A stretch of DNA of 64,000 bases. Source: Bacteroidota bacterium. GTDB taxonomy: Bacteria; Bacteroidota; Bacteroidia; Chitinophagales; UBA10324. The notes beneath the pieces are model-generated. The model worked only from the letters and a program-made list of their open reading frames with translations. It was not told where the DNA came from and made no database searches. The stretch spans positions 1 through 64,000 of the forward strand of contig BJGQ01000003.1 in assembly GCA_014190575.1 (NCBI GenBank). Reading direction: 5' to 3'. Below are positions 62,271 through 64,000 of this stretch, piece after piece (positions within the stretch are counted from its first letter, which is position 1; the number at the start of each line of letters is the position of its first letter). Made by a program: the position numbers and the translations under genes.

Positions 62271-63125
62271 GTGCGCGTGAAAAAGAAATTCCAAAAATTA
62301 AAACCTGTTCTGCGTATCGCAGGATATTGTTCTATCGGAATAGTATTTCTTATTGTTTCTGTCGCTGCAATAAATCATCAGCAAAATATTCCATGCACTG
62401 ATTATCGTATTCACATCAACACCGAAAACGGAATTTATTTTCTCGATGAGAATGATGTGAACCAGATTATCAGGGATAATAATTATGTTTCGCGAAAAGG
62501 GACTGCCTCAGGCGAAATTGATTACAACAGATTAGAAAAAATTATAGAGAACAATCCGTTCACCGAAAAATCTGAAATTGTTTTATCGCCAAGCGGTGAT
62601 GTGGATGTATATGTGCAACAGCGCCTTCCGATATTGAGGATTATTAACAAAAAAGGTGTTGGCTTTTACCTTGATAAGCAAGGGAAGAAGCTTCCACTCT
62701 CTGATAAATTTACCGCCCGAGTTACAGTAGCAACAGGAAACATTCTTGATTCAGGATTGAACGAAGATTTTTCTGACTCAACATTAACAAACAAATTATT
62801 TCAATTGGCATCATTCATCAATTCAGATTCATTACTCAGTGCATTAACTGAACAGATTTTTATCACTGACGAAAATGAATTTGAACTGGTTCCGAAAATC
62901 GGTAATCATATTATTTTATTGGGAGACATAAATGATTTGCAGGAGAAAACGGAAAAACTGCGTTCATTTTATCGCGATGGATTAAACCATGTGGGATGGC
63001 AGCAATACAGTTTAGTAAATTTAAAATTTAATAATCAGGTGTATGCAACACGCAGAGATGTTGCCGCTCCTCAGCCAAAAATACTTACACAGGTTGCTGT
63101 TACTGACTCAAGCAAACTGAATTAA
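62271..63125 (+). CDS. ftsQ: Cell division protein FtsQ/DivIB-like
   Basis: A 284-residue bitopic division protein. A basic start (VKKKFQKLKPVLRI) precedes one membrane segment (about 15-35, IAGYCSIGIVFLIVSVAAIN). The POTRA-like part begins near 45 (YRIHINTENGIYFLDENDVN) and a beta domain follows (about 130-255). It links FtsW/FtsI to the FtsA/FtsZ ring. The start is GTG at 62271, with GTG at 62277 as alternative. The sequence is divergent, so the name rests on topology and its place between murC and ftsA. Confidence 0.88.
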   Translation: MRVKKKFQKLKPVLRIAGYCSIGIVFLIVSVAAINHQQNIPCTDYRIHINTENGIYFLDENDVNQIIRDNNYVSRKGTASGEIDYNRLEKIIENNPFTEKSEIVLSPSGDVDVYVQQRLPILRIINKKGVGFYLDKQGKKLPLSDKFTARVTVATGNILDSGLNEDFSDSTLTNKLFQLASFINSDSLLSALTEQIFITDENEFELVPKIGNHIILLGDINDLQEKTEKLRSFYRDGLNHVGWQQYSLVNLKFNNQVYATRRDVAAPQPKILTQVAVTDSSKLN

Positions 63126-63138
63126 ACCAAACAAAAAA

Positions 63139-64000
63139 ATGATTGACTCTCAGGAATTCATTGTAGGACTCGACATAGGAACAACCAAAATCTGTGTGCT
63201 GGTCGGAAGAAAAAACGAACACGAAAAAATAGAAATCGTTGGAATCGGTAAATCTGATTCACACGGTGTAATGCGTGGCGTGGTATCGAACATTGATAAA
63301 ACTGTTGATGCAATTAAGAAAGCTGTGAAGGAAGCGGAAGACAGTAGTGGAGTAGAAATTAGAAATGTGTATGTTGGAATAGCAGGGCAACACATTCGCA
63401 GCATGCAGCATCGCGGACAATTATTGCGCAACAATGCTGAAACTGAAATCACGGTTGACGAAATAAAAAAATTAGTGCAAGACATGCGCCGCCTCGCAGT
63501 TCCTGCAGGTGACCGCATTATAGATTCTCTACCGCAAGAATTTATTGTTGACAATGAATTAGGAATTAAAGACCCTGTTGGAATGTGCGGTGCAAAAGTG
63601 GAAGCTGATTTTCACATCATCACCGGACAAGTTAGTGCGATACAAAATATTCGTAAGTGTATTGAGAAAGCCGGATTGAACTTGGTTGAAATGTTTTTAG
63701 AACCTCATGCTTCATCATGTGCCGTATTAAGTGCTGATGAAAAAGAAGCCGGCGTTGCATTGGTTGATATCGGTGGTGGCACTTCGGACATTGCCATTTT
63801 TCAGGATGGAATTATTCGTCACACTTGCGTTATTCCATTTGGAGGAAACATAATTACTGAAGATATAAAAGATGGTTGTCAGGTAATGCGCGCTCATGCT
63901 GAGTTATTGAAAGTGCGCTTCGGTTCTGCATTAGAACAGGAGACACAGGATAATCAGGTAGTAAGTATTCCGGGTTTGCGTGGAAGAGAACCGCGGGAAA
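63139..64000 (+). CDS. ftsA: Cell division protein FtsA (N-terminal part, cut by window end)
   Basis: The actin-like anchor of FtsZ. The ATG at 63139 opens MIDSQEFIVGLDIGTTKICV with the phosphate-1 loop, then the SHS2-like domain (NVYVGIAGQHIRSM), then the phosphate-2 loop VDIGGGTSDIAIF. The frame stays open to base 64000 (about 287 residues), so the C-terminal membrane helix and ftsZ are outside. It lies 13 nt after the ftsQ-like stop. Confidence 0.94.
   Translation, partial: MIDSQEFIVGLDIGTTKICVLVGRKNEHEKIEIVGIGKSDSHGVMRGVVSNIDKTVDAIKKAVKEAEDSSGVEIRNVYVGIAGQHIRSMQHRGQLLRNNAETEITVDEIKKLVQDMRRLAVPAGDRIIDSLPQEFIVDNELGIKDPVGMCGAKVEADFHIITGQVSAIQNIRKCIEKAGLNLVEMFLEPHASSCAVLSADEKEAGVALVDIGGGTSDIAIFQDGIIRHTCVIPFGGNIITEDIKDGCQVMRAHAELLKVRFGSALEQETQDNQVVSIPGLRGREPRE

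Overview
The window looks like a chromosomal segment of a Bacteroidota bacterium, probably near Chitinophagales or Sphingobacteriales. The base composition is A+T-rich. Three proteins carry type IX secretion (T9SS) C-terminal signals: two type A and one CHU_C/type B. Promoters match the phylum's TTG-N19-23-TAnnTTTG pattern, Shine-Dalgarno sites are rare, and TTG/GTG starts are common. I see no tRNA, rRNA, CRISPR array, transposase or prophage.

Layout. 1-2104: the start of priA (minus strand, leaving the window), divergent from ksgA and a 2-hydroxyacid dehydrogenase. 2132-10969: a promoter-to-terminator unit of three genes, namely a TonB-dependent receptor, a 1,251-residue T9SS-secreted protein and a PorV/PorQ-family barrel. 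10988-15739: greA, a HIT protein, a minus-strand group of small exported proteins (DUF4377, TonB C-terminal domain, Hint domain), a decayed 3' fragment of ruvC, a conserved hypothetical protein and an NTF2-like protein. 15857-19617: an inverted repeat, a DUF5916 outer-membrane protein with a heptanucleotide repeat in its signal peptide, pcm and a lipoprotein. 19680-24579 (minus): smpB, a thioesterase, a manganese transporter fused to a universal-stress domain with its MntR-type repressor and operator, a DUF721 protein and recF. 24726-34380: pdhA, a TPR protein, a subtilase with a large insertion, an RluE-like pseudouridine synthase, GNAT, GtrA, a hypothetical protein, an esterase and clpC. 34381-49998: a TGACA-rich divergent spacer, a STAS protein, RNase Z, a deoxyhypusine-synthase-like enzyme, a P-domain/CotH T9SS protein, purL, a CHU_C protein, rsmG, a sigma factor, two glycosyltransferases, tgt and an LptF/LptG permease. 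50310-64000: the division and cell-wall cluster mraZ-rsmH-ftsL-ftsI-murE-mraY-murD-ftsW-murG-murC-ftsQ-ftsA, cut at the window end, with an MraZ-type operator.

How it works together. The 50-64 kb block makes lipid II and the septal machinery from one mostly gapless transcript. The three genes at 2-11 kb look like one cell-surface system: a receptor, a T9SS cargo and a private PorV-like barrel. mntR and the mntH fusion form a self-regulated manganese module. Most other genes are single housekeeping functions in one- to three-gene units.

Several starts were moved downstream of the longest reading frame because a TAnnTTTG promoter lies inside the extension (pdhA, purL, mraZ, the 18976 lipoprotein). 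Promoter calls are by eye and untested. The strongest leads are the receptor/cargo/PorV triad, the ruvC relic, the 7-bp repeat in the DUF5916 signal peptide, the MntR operator placed on a -7 box, the secreted Hint protein and the bacterial deoxyhypusine-synthase homologue.
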